64,000 bases of DNA from Qipengyuania vesicularis. GTDB taxonomy: Bacteria; Pseudomonadota; Alphaproteobacteria; Sphingomonadales; Sphingomonadaceae. Location of the stretch: positions 613,001 to 677,000 of the forward strand of contig NZ_JAIGNJ010000001.1 in the NCBI RefSeq assembly GCF_019711415.1, written 5' to 3'. Positions 19,219-28,204 of this stretch are shown here, piece by piece. Every line of letters begins with the position of its first letter. Position 1 is the first letter of the stretch. The position numbers and the translations under genes were made by a program. Under the pieces are notes generated by a model. The model saw only the letters and a list, made by a program, of their open reading frames with translations. It made no database searches and was not told where the DNA came from.

Positions 19219-19985
19219 GCCGTTCTCCCCTCGCGCGCAAGGTAAATCACATCGCGCGACTGGCGCAAGAGATGCTGGCCGCTGTCGCAATAGAGTGTTT
19301 GCCCGCTGGCGAGCTGTCCCTTCGCCAGGAACAGTGCGGCATCAGCGATCTCCTTGGCTTCGGTCCGGCGTTCGAGCAGGTTCAAGCGGTGCGAGACTTC
19401 GGCCTCTTCGCTGGTCTGGTCATGGCTCGGCAGGATGGCGCCCGGCGCAAGGCCGTAAACGCGGTCTTCGGCACGTGCGACGCCCGTCGACAACATGGCG
19501 ATAGTGGAGTGCAGCGCGTGCTTGCTCATCGTATAGCTGAAGAAGTCGGGATTTGGGTTCCTGAGCTTCTGGTCGCTTACCTGGATCACGCGCCTGCCGA
19601 CCGGCGTTCGGGCGTGGGCAAGATAGGCCTGAGCCATGCGGGCAGGGGTGCGAGCGTTGATCTCCATCGCCTTCCGGTTCGTTGCCGGATCGAGCGCGGT
19701 TACATCATCGGGTTCGAAAACCGCGGCGCTGTTCACCAAGGCGCGCCAGTCCGGCAGGCGTTCGGCGAGCGACTGGACCATGGCAACCGCGGCGTCGCCG
19801 TCGGCAAGGTCGCACTGGATCGTCTCGGCGCTCGGCAGGGTTGTTGCGAGCGCCTCCGCAGCACTTGCGGAACTGCGATAATGGATAACGATATGCCAGC
19901 CGGCTTCCGCAAATCCGCGCACGATGGCTGCGCCGATGCGCTTCGCGCCGCCGCTCACGAGTATGGAAGGTCTGGTCTCGGTCAT
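19215..19985 (-). CDS. SDR-family oxidoreductase, pteridine-reductase-like
   Basis: 256 residues. The NAD(P) motif is VSGGAKRIGAAIVRGFAEAG, the active-site motif is YTMSKHAL, and NSAAVF replaces NNAG. GGAKRIGAAI plus YRSSASAAE is reminiscent of FolM/PTR1 pteridine reductases. It is the first gene of a three-gene overlapping operon with a cytochrome b561 and a molybdopterin oxidoreductase, which makes a pterin substrate attractive but unproven. Confidence 0.8.
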   Translation of the reverse strand: MTETRPSILVSGGAKRIGAAIVRGFAEAGWHIVIHYRSSASAAEALATTLPSAETIQCDLADGDAAVAMVQSLAERLPDWRALVNSAAVFEPDDVTALDPATNRKAMEINARTPARMAQAYLAHARTPVGRRVIQVSDQKLRNPNPDFFSYTMSKHALHSTIAMLSTGVARAEDRVYGLAPGAILPSHDQTSEEAEVSHRLNLLERRTEAKEIADAALFLAKGQLASGQTLYCDSGQHLLRQSRDVIYLAREGRTA

Positions 19986-20095
19986 CCGTCCGCGACCATA
20001 TCAAGGCCATGACCGTAGGAAAGGCCTAATCGAAAACGGCGCCGCCACCGCTTGGGTGACGACGCCGCCGGGTTCGAAGGTGCGACCCTTGAGAC

Positions 20096-20479
20096 TTAGC
20101 GACAGCTCAGGCTGCCGCGATCGATTTCCCGTCCGATGATGGCGCCGACGGCACCGCCGAGGACTGCGCCGAGAACCTTGTCGCCGCGGCCTGCCAATTC
20201 ATGGCCGGCAAGGGCACCGACGCCTGCGCCGATCACGAGGCCGGTCGTGCCATTGTCGCGCTTGCAGTAGTAGCGACCGTCACGGCCACGCCACATGTAG
20301 CTGTTGCGAGTGATGCGACGCGGTTCGATGTAGTGGCCGCGGTCGTTGTACATGCGATCCTTGGCGCGTTTGCCATGAGCGGGAGCCCATGACGGCGGAT
20401 CGGCGGCAGCAGGAGCCGAGGTGCCGATGCCGGTCAGAGCCAGCGCGCCCGCAGCAAAAGCGATTGCAAACTTCTTCAT
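20096..20479 (-). CDS. Glycine-zipper exported protein
   Basis: 127 residues with a signal peptide ending at about residue 26 (SAPAAADP). The C-terminal half has a glycine zipper (GLVIGAGVGALAGHELAG, then GAVLGGAVGAIIGREIDRG), as in 17 kDa surface-antigen-like proteins. A basic segment WRGRDGRYYCKRDNG precedes it. Probably periplasmic or outer-membrane associated. A TTAA-N7-TTAG sequence at 20554-20568 lies about 75 bases upstream. Confidence 0.8.
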   Translation of the reverse strand: MKKFAIAFAAGALALTGIGTSAPAAADPPSWAPAHGKRAKDRMYNDRGHYIEPRRITRNSYMWRGRDGRYYCKRDNGTTGLVIGAGVGALAGHELAGRGDKVLGAVLGGAVGAIIGREIDRGSLSCR

Positions 20480-20553
20480 TCCGAGTCCCCTCTGAGAAGT
20501 GGATTGCGGGCGAGAATGCGCTCAAGAATACAACCGTGGCTGAACGAACTGCC

Positions 20554-20568
20554 TTAACTGGAAATTAG
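20554..20568. promoter_or_regulatory. CtrA-like site (one mismatch) upstream of the glycine-zipper gene
   Basis: TTAA-CTGGAAA-TTAG differs from TTAA-N7-TTAA by one base and lies in the promoter region of the gene starting at 20479. With one mismatch it may be chance. Confidence 0.3.
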
Positions 20569-20600
20569 CGATAAACCGAGGTGCTGTGTGCGACGAATTG

Positions 20601-21245
20601 TCACGAATTCAGTGCTTTTCGTGCTTTCTCGCGCCAGGTGCCGCTGAGCCTGTCGAGACTCGCGAGCTCTTCGAGTTCCTGACGTGACGCGCGACTACTG
20701 GGATCGTAGAGCTTGGCGAATGTGCGGGACACCGACCAGTCGCCATGTCCCGTCTCGACTTTCTCGAGCGTATCGCCGGGGCTTGCCGCGCCTTCCTCGA
20801 TCACGCGGTAGTACCAACCGCAATTGTGCTGCTCGATAATCCGCGCAACCATGCCCTTGTGGCCGAAGCGGTGCTCGATCTTCCAGCAGGGCTGGCGGGC
20901 CTGGCTGACTTCGAGCAGTGCGGTGCCGAGCCGGAAACGGTCGCCGATATGGACTGCGTCCTCGGTAAGACTGGAAACCATCAGGTTCTCGCCGAAGGCT
21001 GCAGGGCCGCCGAGCAATTCATGTCCGCCAAGCCAGTGGTCCCAGCCGGCATAATGATCGCGAGGGTATTGGTGCACGGCCATATCGACGCCGCCATGAT
21101 GCTTGGTATCCGCAACCATGTCGCCTTCGATCCCGAAGCTGCGAATGGTGACCGGGCCTTCTACCGGCTTCTTGTCGATGGCGCTGAGTTCGGCCCCGTT
21201 AAAGGGCTTGGGAAGGCCGATGCAGATGGCTGTCACCGTGTGCAT
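20601..21245 (-). CDS. MOSC-domain protein (YiiM-like)
   Basis: 214 residues from ATG 21245. The motifs GIEGDMVADTKHHGGVDMAVHQYP, FGENLMVS and the Cys in ARQPCWKIEHRF are those of the MOSC fold. A C-terminal three-helix part (WSVSRTFAKLYDP...LSGTWREKA) matches YiiM. YiiM proteins reduce N-hydroxylated substrates with molybdenum cofactor. The frame is open further upstream, but those codons are translated from a dispersed repeat, so the later start is correct. Confidence 0.87.
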   Translation of the reverse strand: MHTVTAICIGLPKPFNGAELSAIDKKPVEGPVTIRSFGIEGDMVADTKHHGGVDMAVHQYPRDHYAGWDHWLGGHELLGGPAAFGENLMVSSLTEDAVHIGDRFRLGTALLEVSQARQPCWKIEHRFGHKGMVARIIEQHNCGWYYRVIEEGAASPGDTLEKVETGHGDWSVSRTFAKLYDPSSRASRQELEELASLDRLSGTWREKARKALNS

Positions 21246-21263
21246 CGCGCAATTGCCTTTCCA

Positions 21264-21290
21264 ACAGGATGGAACGGATGGAACACGGTC
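21264..21290 (-). repeat. Dispersed repeat, copy 3 (inverted)
   Basis: Reverse complement of the 27-base unit at 8831-8857, identical over the GTTCCATCCGTTCCATCC core. It lies directly upstream of the MOSC gene start. Confidence 0.8.
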
Positions 21291-21410
21291 CAGGGCGAAA
21301 AAGCCGATCCGCACGAAAACCGCGGGATCACATGGGCTAGAGGGCGGTTGCAATGCGTCATCCGGCCCTTTCAGCACAGGGTGCAAATGTAGGAAAGTGT
21401 CATCGCCGCG

Positions 21411-22010
21411 TCAGGCGCGCGGGCGCTGCACCGTAAGGGCAAGCCAATCGCGCATAACGCCGTCGGCCCCTTCGCCCGGATACTCTTGTGTCTCGATTAT
21501 CGCGAAGCCGCACGAGGCATAGACCTCCTCCAGCCAGTCTGCGTTCGGCAAATTGGTCAATCGGCCGAGCGGATCGCGACCCTCTGCAGCACCCAGCTTG
21601 TAGTTGGCGAAATGCCATCCGCCGGGCCGGAGCGCACGCAGGATCGCGGTCAGAACTCCGGGCAAGTAGTCCCGCGCCACATGGAGCAGGCAGGCGTGGG
21701 CCCAGACCGCGTCATAGTCGCTGTCCGCGTCGAGCTGATGGAATTTGAGCACGCGCGCGCCGACATCGAACCGCTCGTTCGCCTTGTGCACCATGGCCGG
21801 GGTTCCATCGGTCGCGTCGAGATCGAAGCCGCGTTCGACAATCCGCGCAGAATCGCGTCCTCCCCCGCAGCCGAGTTCGAGAATGCGCGAGCCGGGTACC
21901 AGCCGGTCGAGAAATCGATCGAGATGGCGGCTCGGAGCCTGCCCGAAACTCAGCGTGTAGCGCGGCGCGTTTGCCTGGTAAAAGGCAATCGTCGCCGGGT
22001 CCTCACTCAC
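21411..22010 (-). CDS. Class I SAM-dependent methyltransferase
   Basis: 199 residues. SAM motif I is [16 protein letters not shown], the acidic loop is [12 protein letters not shown], and motif IV/post is [13 protein letters not shown]. It is a small-molecule methyltransferase type resembling tellurite-resistance TehB-like proteins. The GTG start overlaps the rlmN stop (GTGA), so it is coupled to rlmN. The substrate is unknown. Confidence 0.85.
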   Translation of the reverse strand: MSEDPATIAFYQANAPRYTLSFGQAPSRHLDRFLDRLVPGSRILELGCGGGRDSARIVERGFDLDATDGTPAMVHKANERFDVGARVLKFHQLDADSDYDAVWAHACLLHVARDYLPGVLTAILRALRPGGWHFANYKLGAAEGRDPLGRLTNLPNADWLEEVYASCGFAIIETQEYPGEGADGVMRDWLALTVQRPRA

Positions 22011-23248
22011 GCGGAGGCGGCCTCGGCGGCTTCTCGATCCCGCTGGGCGCGGCTCTTCTTCTCGGCCGCCGTCTTGAGCTGGCCGCAGGCTGCGTCGATG
22101 TCACGGCCACGCGGTGTGCGTACGGGTGCGGAGATTCCGCCTTCGAACACGATGTCGGAGAAGCGCTTCACCCGCTCGGGCGTCGAGGTTTCGTATTCCG
22201 CGCCGGGCCAGGGATTGAACGGTATCAGGTTCACCTTGGCGGGAAGCTTGTAGTGCTTGAGCAGCCGGACGAGTTCATGTGCGTGCTCGTCGGTATCGTT
22301 TTTGTCCTTCAGCATCACATATTCGAACGTGATGCGGCGGGCGTTGCTTGCGCCGGGATAGGCAGCGCAGGCCTCGAGCAATTCCTCGATGCCGTATTTC
22401 TTGTTGAGCGGCACGATCTCGTCGCGGATTTCCTTGGTCACAGCGTGGAGCGAGACGGCAAGGTTCACACCGATCTCTTCGCCGCACTTGTCCATCATCG
22501 GGACCACACCGCTGGTCGAGAGCGTGATGCGGCGCTTCGACAGGGCGAGGCCGTCGCCGTCCATGACCAGCTTGAGCGCGCCCTTGACGTTGTCGAAATT
22601 GTAGAGCGGTTCGCCCATACCCATCATCACGATATTGGTGAGCAGGCGACCGTCAGAGGTGTAATGACCTTCGTCCTCGGCATCGTCGAGGCCGGCCATC
22701 GAACCCTTGGGCCATTCGCCCAGCGCATCGCGCGCCAGCATGACCTGTCCGACGATCTCGCCCGGCGTGAGGTTGCGCACCAGTTTCATCGTGCCCGTGT
22801 GGCAGAAGCGGCAGTTCAGCGTGCAGCCGACCTGGCTGGATACGCACAGCGTTCCGCGATCCGCATCGGGGATGAAGACCATCTCGAACTCGTGTCCGTC
22901 GGCGGTCTTGAGCAGCCACTTGCGCGTGCCGTCGGTCGAATGCTGGGCCTCGACAACTTCGGGGCGGCCAATGACGAAGCGTTCCGCCAGCCATGGGCGC
23001 ATGGTCTTGGCGATATCGGTCATCGCCTCGAAGTCGGTGACGCCGCGGTGGTAGAGCCAGTGGAACACCTGCTTGGAGCGCAGCTTCGCCTGCTTGGGCT
23101 CCAGCCCGGCAGTTTCGAACAGTTCGCGGATGCGGTCCTTGGGAAGGCCGATCAGGTCTACGCGACCGTCTTCGCGCGGCGTGATGTCACGCGCGACAGG
23201 AACCGGGTCCACTTGCCCGGGAATGCTCATCAAATTCGTATCTGCCAT
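22007..23248 (-). CDS. rlmN: Dual-specificity rRNA/tRNA m2A methyltransferase RlmN
   Basis: 413 residues. It is a radical-SAM enzyme that methylates C2 of A2503 in 23S rRNA and A37 in some tRNAs. The radical-SAM cluster motif is [11 protein letters not shown] (CxxxCxxC). [27 protein letters not shown] and the C-terminal catalytic cysteine region (DIDAACGQL) are present. Start MADTNLM at 23248 is preferred to an upstream ATG in non-conserved sequence. Confidence 0.97.
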   Translation of the reverse strand: MADTNLMSIPGQVDPVPVARDITPREDGRVDLIGLPKDRIRELFETAGLEPKQAKLRSKQVFHWLYHRGVTDFEAMTDIAKTMRPWLAERFVIGRPEVVEAQHSTDGTRKWLLKTADGHEFEMVFIPDADRGTLCVSSQVGCTLNCRFCHTGTMKLVRNLTPGEIVGQVMLARDALGEWPKGSMAGLDDAEDEGHYTSDGRLLTNIVMMGMGEPLYNFDNVKGALKLVMDGDGLALSKRRITLSTSGVVPMMDKCGEEIGVNLAVSLHAVTKEIRDEIVPLNKKYGIEELLEACAAYPGASNARRITFEYVMLKDKNDTDEHAHELVRLLKHYKLPAKVNLIPFNPWPGAEYETSTPERVKRFSDIVFEGGISAPVRTPRGRDIDAACGQLKTAAEKKSRAQRDREAAEAASA

Positions 23249-23546
23249 GGGAGCGGCGCATATAGGCGCAAGCTTGCTCAAAGGGAAGCCCGTGCGCGGG
23301 CGCGTAATAATCCGTCGCATCGCGTTCGGTTCCTTTCAATCATCGAGAACTTGCAACCGTTCGTCGACGGATCGCAGTTCCCGCTTTTCGTCGCAACAAT
23401 TTGGCGGCTCGCCGCAGATTATGTGTCTAAAAAACAACGGTTTTTTGTTGTGAAAGGTTCAGGAAACCGGATCGGCTCATGCCCCGTTTGGGAGGTCCAC
23501 GCGGTCGCCAATCGCGACTGCGGACAACAAGAACGGAGCAACAAAG

Positions 23547-24203
23547 ATGAAAACCACCGCAACCCTTCTCGTCGCAGGTTCCATGCTTGCGATTGCCAGC
23601 CCCGCAATGGCGCAGGACGCCGAAGAGTTCGACGGCTTCCGTGTCGAGGCCCTTGCCGGTTACGACGTGACCCAGGCCGGCAGCAGCGTCGACACCGAGG
23701 GCGAAAACGACGAGTCAATCGAAGGCCTCAGCTATGGTGTCGGCCTCGGCTATGATTTCGACGCTGGAGGTGTCGTCATCGGCCTTGAAGGCGAATACGT
23801 CGGATCGACCGCTGAAGTGGAGGTCGACGAAGGCGACATCGAAGCTTTCGGCATCGGCAACGTCAAGGCTGGCCGCGATCTGTATCTCGGCGCGCGCGTC
23901 GGTGTGAAGGCGAATGACGACCTGCTCGTCTATGCCAAGGGCGGCTACACCAATGCCACCTTCGACATCCGCACGACTGACGGAACAACCGAGTTCGAGG
24001 CCGACATCGACACCGATGGCTGGCGCGCCGGTGCGGGCATCGAATATGCGCTCGCGAGCAACACCTTCGCCAAGGTCGAATATCGCTATTCGAACTACAG
24101 CAGCGCGGAGATCGATTACGAGGGCGACACGCCCGACACCGACCTCGGCGAGATCGATCTCGATCGTCACCAGGTCATGGTCGGCTTCGGCATGCGCTTC
24201 TAA
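23547..24203 (+). CDS. Outer-membrane beta-barrel protein
   Basis: 218 residues. The signal peptide is cleaved after AMAQDA. The mature part alternates hydrophobic strands and acidic loops (GLSYGVGLGYDFD, VVIGLEGEYVG, DLYLGARVGVKAN, TFAKVEYRYSNY) and ends in a strand with C-terminal Phe (HQVMVGFGMRF), the BAM recognition signature. This fits an eight-strand OmpA/OmpW-like porin without a peptidoglycan domain. The 298 bases upstream contain no gene. A terminator follows. Confidence 0.88.
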   Translation: MKTTATLLVAGSMLAIASPAMAQDAEEFDGFRVEALAGYDVTQAGSSVDTEGENDESIEGLSYGVGLGYDFDAGGVVIGLEGEYVGSTAEVEVDEGDIEAFGIGNVKAGRDLYLGARVGVKANDDLLVYAKGGYTNATFDIRTTDGTTEFEADIDTDGWRAGAGIEYALASNTFAKVEYRYSNYSSAEIDYEGDTPDTDLGEIDLDRHQVMVGFGMRF

Positions 24204-24233
24204 GCCGGGACGCCAATAACAGTGGAGAGGGTC

Positions 24234-24260
24234 GGGGGCCGCTTGGCCTCCGGCCCTTTT
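24234..24260 (+). terminator. Intrinsic terminator of the barrel gene
   Basis: GGGCCG / CGGCCC stem (24236-24241 and 24251-24256) with a nine-base loop followed by TTTT. It lies 30 bases after the stop. Confidence 0.75.
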
Positions 24261-24261
24261 C

Positions 24262-24747
24262 CTATCTGCGCATGGGGCAGCCGAGCGTCGCCGCGTCCAT
24301 CGCGCTGGCTGCCCCGGCCAAGGCGTATGTGTCCGAGAAACGCCGCCCGCGCGTATCGGTGGCGAAGACGCGCATGGTATCGGCGGATCTCATGGCCGCC
24401 ACGATGGCCGCATCGGTCGTCGTATCGCGAGCCCAGGCATCGGCCTTGCCGCCGGTCATCGGGAAGTTCCGCCGTCCAATGCGCAGGACCACGCTGGTGG
24501 CTTCGCGCCTTTCGCGCGAGAGCCGGAAATGGACCTGCCCCCTGATGCGGCGCGCGGGCCAGGTCGCCACGGTGGCATAGGGTTCGAAAGAACGGGATGC
24601 GGCGCTCGGCTGAGCCTGGGCAATGGCATAGCACCGCGGCACGGACGCATCGCGGAATGCCCCCCAGCCGGAGAAGATCCCGAGGCTGTCCTTGGCGACG
24701 GCCGGTGCAGCGAGGGCGAGCAGGGCAAGGGCGGCGAATTTACGCAT
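24262..24747 (-). CDS. Exported protein of IalB-like type
   Basis: 161 residues with signal peptide (ALLALAAPAVAKDS). GIFSGWGAFRD, a cysteine in PRCYAIAQAQPSAA and a last cysteine in LGCPMRR resemble the periplasmic invasion-associated-locus-B fold, which has a conserved disulphide. It overlaps greB by eight bases, so it is co-transcribed behind it. No enzymatic role is evident. Confidence 0.7.
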   Translation of the reverse strand: MRKFAALALLALAAPAVAKDSLGIFSGWGAFRDASVPRCYAIAQAQPSAASRSFEPYATVATWPARRIRGQVHFRLSRERREATSVVLRIGRRNFPMTGGKADAWARDTTTDAAIVAAMRSADTMRVFATDTRGRRFSDTYALAGAASAMDAATLGCPMRR

Positions 24748-25219
24748 AGTCGATTGCCATCACCTCCCATTCCTTGTCGCCGGAGGGAAGGCGGACGACA
24801 CGCAAATCCCCGATGGATGCTCCCTTCAGCGCGCGGGCGAGGGGGCTCGACCAGCCGATCATGCCGGAGCTCGCATCCTGCTCGTCATCGCCGACGATGG
24901 TTACTGTCTTGCGCACATCGTCCTCGTCGGCGAGCTCGACGCTCGCTCCGAAGAAAACGCGCGATTTATCGGGCTGTTCTGCGGGCGAGATGACGCGTGC
25001 CGCTTTCATCCGGCGGGCGAGGTGACCCAGCTCCCGGTCGATCTCGCGCATGCGCTTGCGGCCATAGAGATAGTCGCCATTCTCGCTGCGGTCGCCGTTT
25101 CCGGCCGCCCAGCTGACGATCTCCACGATCTCCGGCCGCTGTGTGCCGAGCAGATGGTCGTAGCGCGCCTTGAGCGCGGCATAGCCGGCCGGCGTTATCG
25201 GATTGGTCTTGCCCTGCAT
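24740..25219 (-). CDS. greB: Transcription elongation factor GreB-type
   Basis: 159 residues. It stimulates transcript cleavage in backtracked RNA polymerase. The N-terminal coiled coil carries the acidic tip region GNGDRSENGDYLYGRKRMREID, characteristic of GreB, and the C-terminal FKBP-like domain ends with PSGDKEWEVMAIDY. Upstream is the lytic transglycosylase on the same strand. Confidence 0.92.
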   Translation of the reverse strand: MQGKTNPITPAGYAALKARYDHLLGTQRPEIVEIVSWAAGNGDRSENGDYLYGRKRMREIDRELGHLARRMKAARVISPAEQPDKSRVFFGASVELADEDDVRKTVTIVGDDEQDASSGMIGWSSPLARALKGASIGDLRVVRLPSGDKEWEVMAIDYA

Positions 25220-25242
25220 TGCCGGGTAGCGCCTAGCAGGCG

Positions 25243-27207
25243 TTACGGGCTGACGTAATGGCGAATGTCGCGCTGGTAGCTGGCCGATTTGTCAGGGTGC
25301 ATATTGGCATAGGTCACCGCATTGCCGATCACCCGCATCACGTAGTAGCGGGTCTCGAAATTGGCGGGGATCTGCTCCACCCAGGTGACCCAGTCGACCG
25401 CGCCGGTGCGCGGATCGCCGTTGAGCCGCAGCCACTCGTTCACCCGGCCAGGTCCCGCGTTGTAGGCGGCAATCGCCAACGGGTACGCCCCGCCATAGCG
25501 GTTCATCAGGCGAGCGAAATGCTGATCGCCGAGGCGGATGTTGTAAGCCGGATCGCCGGTCAGGCTGGCCGACATGTACTGGATACCCGCCTTGCCCGCT
25601 TCTTCGCGCGCAGTGCCGGGCATCAGCTGCATCATGCCACGCGCGCCTGCATGGCTTACGCGCGTACGGTCGAATTCGCTTTCCTGCCGCGCAATCGCAT
25701 GGACCATGGTCCAGTTCGCGCCCGAGTGGGTGGGGACGGTGGGGAAGCCCAGCCGCTCGAACCCTTCGACCCCGATCTCGCCCGCCACCATGCCTGCAAC
25801 AACGGCCATCTCGTCGAGACCGGTCTCACGCGCGAGTTCGGCGACCAGCGCCATCTCTTCCGGCGTTTCGGCATGTTCGGCCAGCGTTTCGAAGAAAGCG
25901 CGCTCGGTGCGCCAGTCGCGCCGGTTCTTCGCCATGTCGCGCAGGGCTTCGGTAAGCGGTTCGGCGTTGAACTTGCGCCGGACCTCGCCATCGATCCCGG
26001 CGGTCAGCAGCGGCGCGAAGGTCGGCATGGACTTGCCAAGTTCGCTCAGCGCAAGCTGGCCGTAGTAATAGTCGGGATGGGCGGCTGCCATCTCCCAATA
26101 GCGCTGCGCCTCGGCACGATCGCCCGCGCGTGCGGCAGCGCGGCCTGCCCAATAGAACCCCTTGGACCGTGTCAGCGGAGTCCGGCCGGCGGCGCCGTAT
26201 CGATAGAACAGCGGCGCGGCGCGTTCGCCATCGCTCAGCGACCACAGCGCCTTGGTCCCGCCAAGCCACATCAGGTCGGTGTATTTGTCGCGCAGGGTGA
26301 AAGAACCCTCGGAAATGTCCGCATCGGGCGCGAACAAATCGTCGACCCGCGAAGCAATATTGACCGCGCTTCGTGCATCGGCACCCTGCGCGACGCGCAG
26401 TGCCTCGGTGACGAAATTTGTGCCGTCGAATGCCGGCGAGGCGGCCTTGGCCCTGTTTGCGAGCAGGTTGATCGCCGAGGACAGTTGCCCGCTGCTGCGA
26501 TAATGGCGCGCGAGGTTGAAAACATAGCCGCTGTCCGCGAGCGCGCCCTGCGGAACTGTCAGCCCTGCATCGCTTGGTGTGTCGCCACGCAGCAGGGCGA
26601 GGCGGGCCTGCGCCATGGGCCTGTAGGAGGCCGAAACATTGACCATCTGGCGGGTCGCTGCCTCCAGATCGCCCTGCCACAGCAAGGCATCCATGCGCGC
26701 GTCATGGTCCTCGGGCGCGAAATTCTGGCCGAAAAGCCCCTGCATGTAAGCTTCTGCCGGACCGCTCATCGAGCCGCCACGCCAGGCCTTGCGCGCTACA
26801 TCGGCCGCTTCCGGCCGGTTCATCGAGGCGAGGGCGAGCGCATAACGTGCACGGGCGCTGTTGGTGATCGGTGCGTTCGTGTCGAAGAACTCCACCAGCG
26901 CCTGCGGCGTCACCGCATCGCGGTCAAGCGCGGCTTCGGCTCGGCGCTGCAGGAGGTCTTTCTTCGGGAAAGTCGGATAGTCGGTGACGAAACCGGCATA
27001 TTCCGCAAAGCCCCGGTCATCCGCCTTGGTAAGATATTCCCAGCGCGAAATCGCCTGCGCGATGCGCGAGGGCTGCTGGGCCACCATAGTGGCGTTGCCA
27101 TCGGGCCAGCTGGTGGGCGTTTGCGCCTGTGCCGAAAGGGAAATAGCCAGCGCGGTGCCGGTCATAAGTGCAAGCGAGAAAACTGTTTTTCGGCCCATAC
27201 TGGACAT
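25243..27207 (-). CDS. slt: Soluble lytic murein transglycosylase (Slt70-like)
   Basis: 654 residues with a signal peptide (ISLSAQAQTP). Residues about 40-480 are the superhelical U-shaped domain. The C-terminal catalytic part has AIARQESEFDRTRVSHAGARGMMQLMPGTA with the catalytic Glu near residue 505, then DPAYNIRLGDQHF and IAAYNAGPGRVNEW. It cuts glycan strands to anhydromuropeptides in the periplasm. It is divergent from dapA. Confidence 0.93.
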   Translation of the reverse strand: MSSMGRKTVFSLALMTGTALAISLSAQAQTPTSWPDGNATMVAQQPSRIAQAISRWEYLTKADDRGFAEYAGFVTDYPTFPKKDLLQRRAEAALDRDAVTPQALVEFFDTNAPITNSARARYALALASMNRPEAADVARKAWRGGSMSGPAEAYMQGLFGQNFAPEDHDARMDALLWQGDLEAATRQMVNVSASYRPMAQARLALLRGDTPSDAGLTVPQGALADSGYVFNLARHYRSSGQLSSAINLLANRAKAASPAFDGTNFVTEALRVAQGADARSAVNIASRVDDLFAPDADISEGSFTLRDKYTDLMWLGGTKALWSLSDGERAAPLFYRYGAAGRTPLTRSKGFYWAGRAAARAGDRAEAQRYWEMAAAHPDYYYGQLALSELGKSMPTFAPLLTAGIDGEVRRKFNAEPLTEALRDMAKNRRDWRTERAFFETLAEHAETPEEMALVAELARETGLDEMAVVAGMVAGEIGVEGFERLGFPTVPTHSGANWTMVHAIARQESEFDRTRVSHAGARGMMQLMPGTAREEAGKAGIQYMSASLTGDPAYNIRLGDQHFARLMNRYGGAYPLAIAAYNAGPGRVNEWLRLNGDPRTGAVDWVTWVEQIPANFETRYYVMRVIGNAVTYANMHPDKSASYQRDIRHYVSP

Positions 27208-27302
27208 TATGCCCGGCCCCTCCTTATCAGGCGGTGAATGAATTGTGTCGGCGGGTGCCCAAATTCCCCGCTTTTCATACCTCTAACGCAGGACTGACGT
27301 AA

Positions 27303-28184
27303 ATGTTCTCAGGCTCGATTCCGGCTCTGGCGACTCCTTTTCGCGACGGATCGTTTGACGAGGCTGCTTTCCGCAAGCTGGTCGACTGGCAGATCGAGAA
27401 TGGCAGCAAGGGCCTGGTACCCTGCGGGACGACCGGTGAGGCATCGACACTGTCGAATGCCGAGCACCATCGCGTCATCGAAGTCTGCATCGAGCAGGCC
27501 GCCGGCCGCGTGCCCGTGATCGCCGGTTGCGGGTCCAACGACACGCGCAATGCGCTGCTGCACATGCAGTTTTCGAAGAAGGCAGGGGCGGCTGCAGGGC
27601 TGTGCGTCGCGCCCTATTACAACCGGCCGAGCCAGACGGGTCTGATCGCGCACTTCAGTTTCCTTGCGGAAAACAGCGACCTTCCGATCGTTCTTTACAA
27701 CGTCCCGAGCCGTACCGTGACCGATATCGAGGACGAGACGGTCGTCGAACTGGTCCGCAAGTACCCCGATCGGATCGTGGCCATCAAGGACGCCAGCGGT
27801 GACTTGTCGCGCGTGGCCGACCACCGGATGGGTCTCGACCACGAATTCTGCCAGCTATCGGGCAATGACGAGTTGTGGCTCCCGCATTCGGCAGCCGGCG
27901 GGGCGGGATGCATCTCGGTCACCGCCAATGTCGCGCCTGCGCTGTGCGCCGAATTCCACGAAGCGATTGCGGCAAACGACCTCGTGAAAGCGCGCAAGCT
28001 GAACGACCGCCTCTTCCCGTTGCATTACGCCATGTTCTCCGACGCCAGCCCCGCGCCGGTGAAATACGCCCTCAGCCGCGTCCACGACTGGTTCGCCTGC
28101 GACGTCCGCCTGCCGCTGGTCAATGCGAGCGAATCCAGCCGCAAGGCGGTCGACGAGGCGCTGGAGCATGCAGGGTTGGTCTGA
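27303..28184 (+). CDS. dapA: 4-hydroxy-tetrahydrodipicolinate synthase
   Basis: 293 residues, normal length. It condenses pyruvate with aspartate semialdehyde in lysine and diaminopimelate synthesis. PCGTTGEASTL, the catalytic Tyr in VLYNVPSRT (about residue 133) and the Schiff-base Lys in IVAIKDASGD (about 162) are present. Between it and smpB two S9 peptidase genes lie on the opposite strand. Confidence 0.97.
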   Translation: MFSGSIPALATPFRDGSFDEAAFRKLVDWQIENGSKGLVPCGTTGEASTLSNAEHHRVIEVCIEQAAGRVPVIAGCGSNDTRNALLHMQFSKKAGAAAGLCVAPYYNRPSQTGLIAHFSFLAENSDLPIVLYNVPSRTVTDIEDETVVELVRKYPDRIVAIKDASGDLSRVADHRMGLDHEFCQLSGNDELWLPHSAAGGAGCISVTANVAPALCAEFHEAIAANDLVKARKLNDRLFPLHYAMFSDASPAPVKYALSRVHDWFACDVRLPLVNASESSRKAVDEALEHAGLV

Positions 28185-28204
28185 CCCTGCATTGTCGCGC
28201 CGAC

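Noticed and set aside
23249-23546. Riboswitch or small RNA before the outer-membrane barrel gene
   Set aside because: The region has an A/T-rich segment but no stable hairpin series or known riboswitch core that I can recognise.
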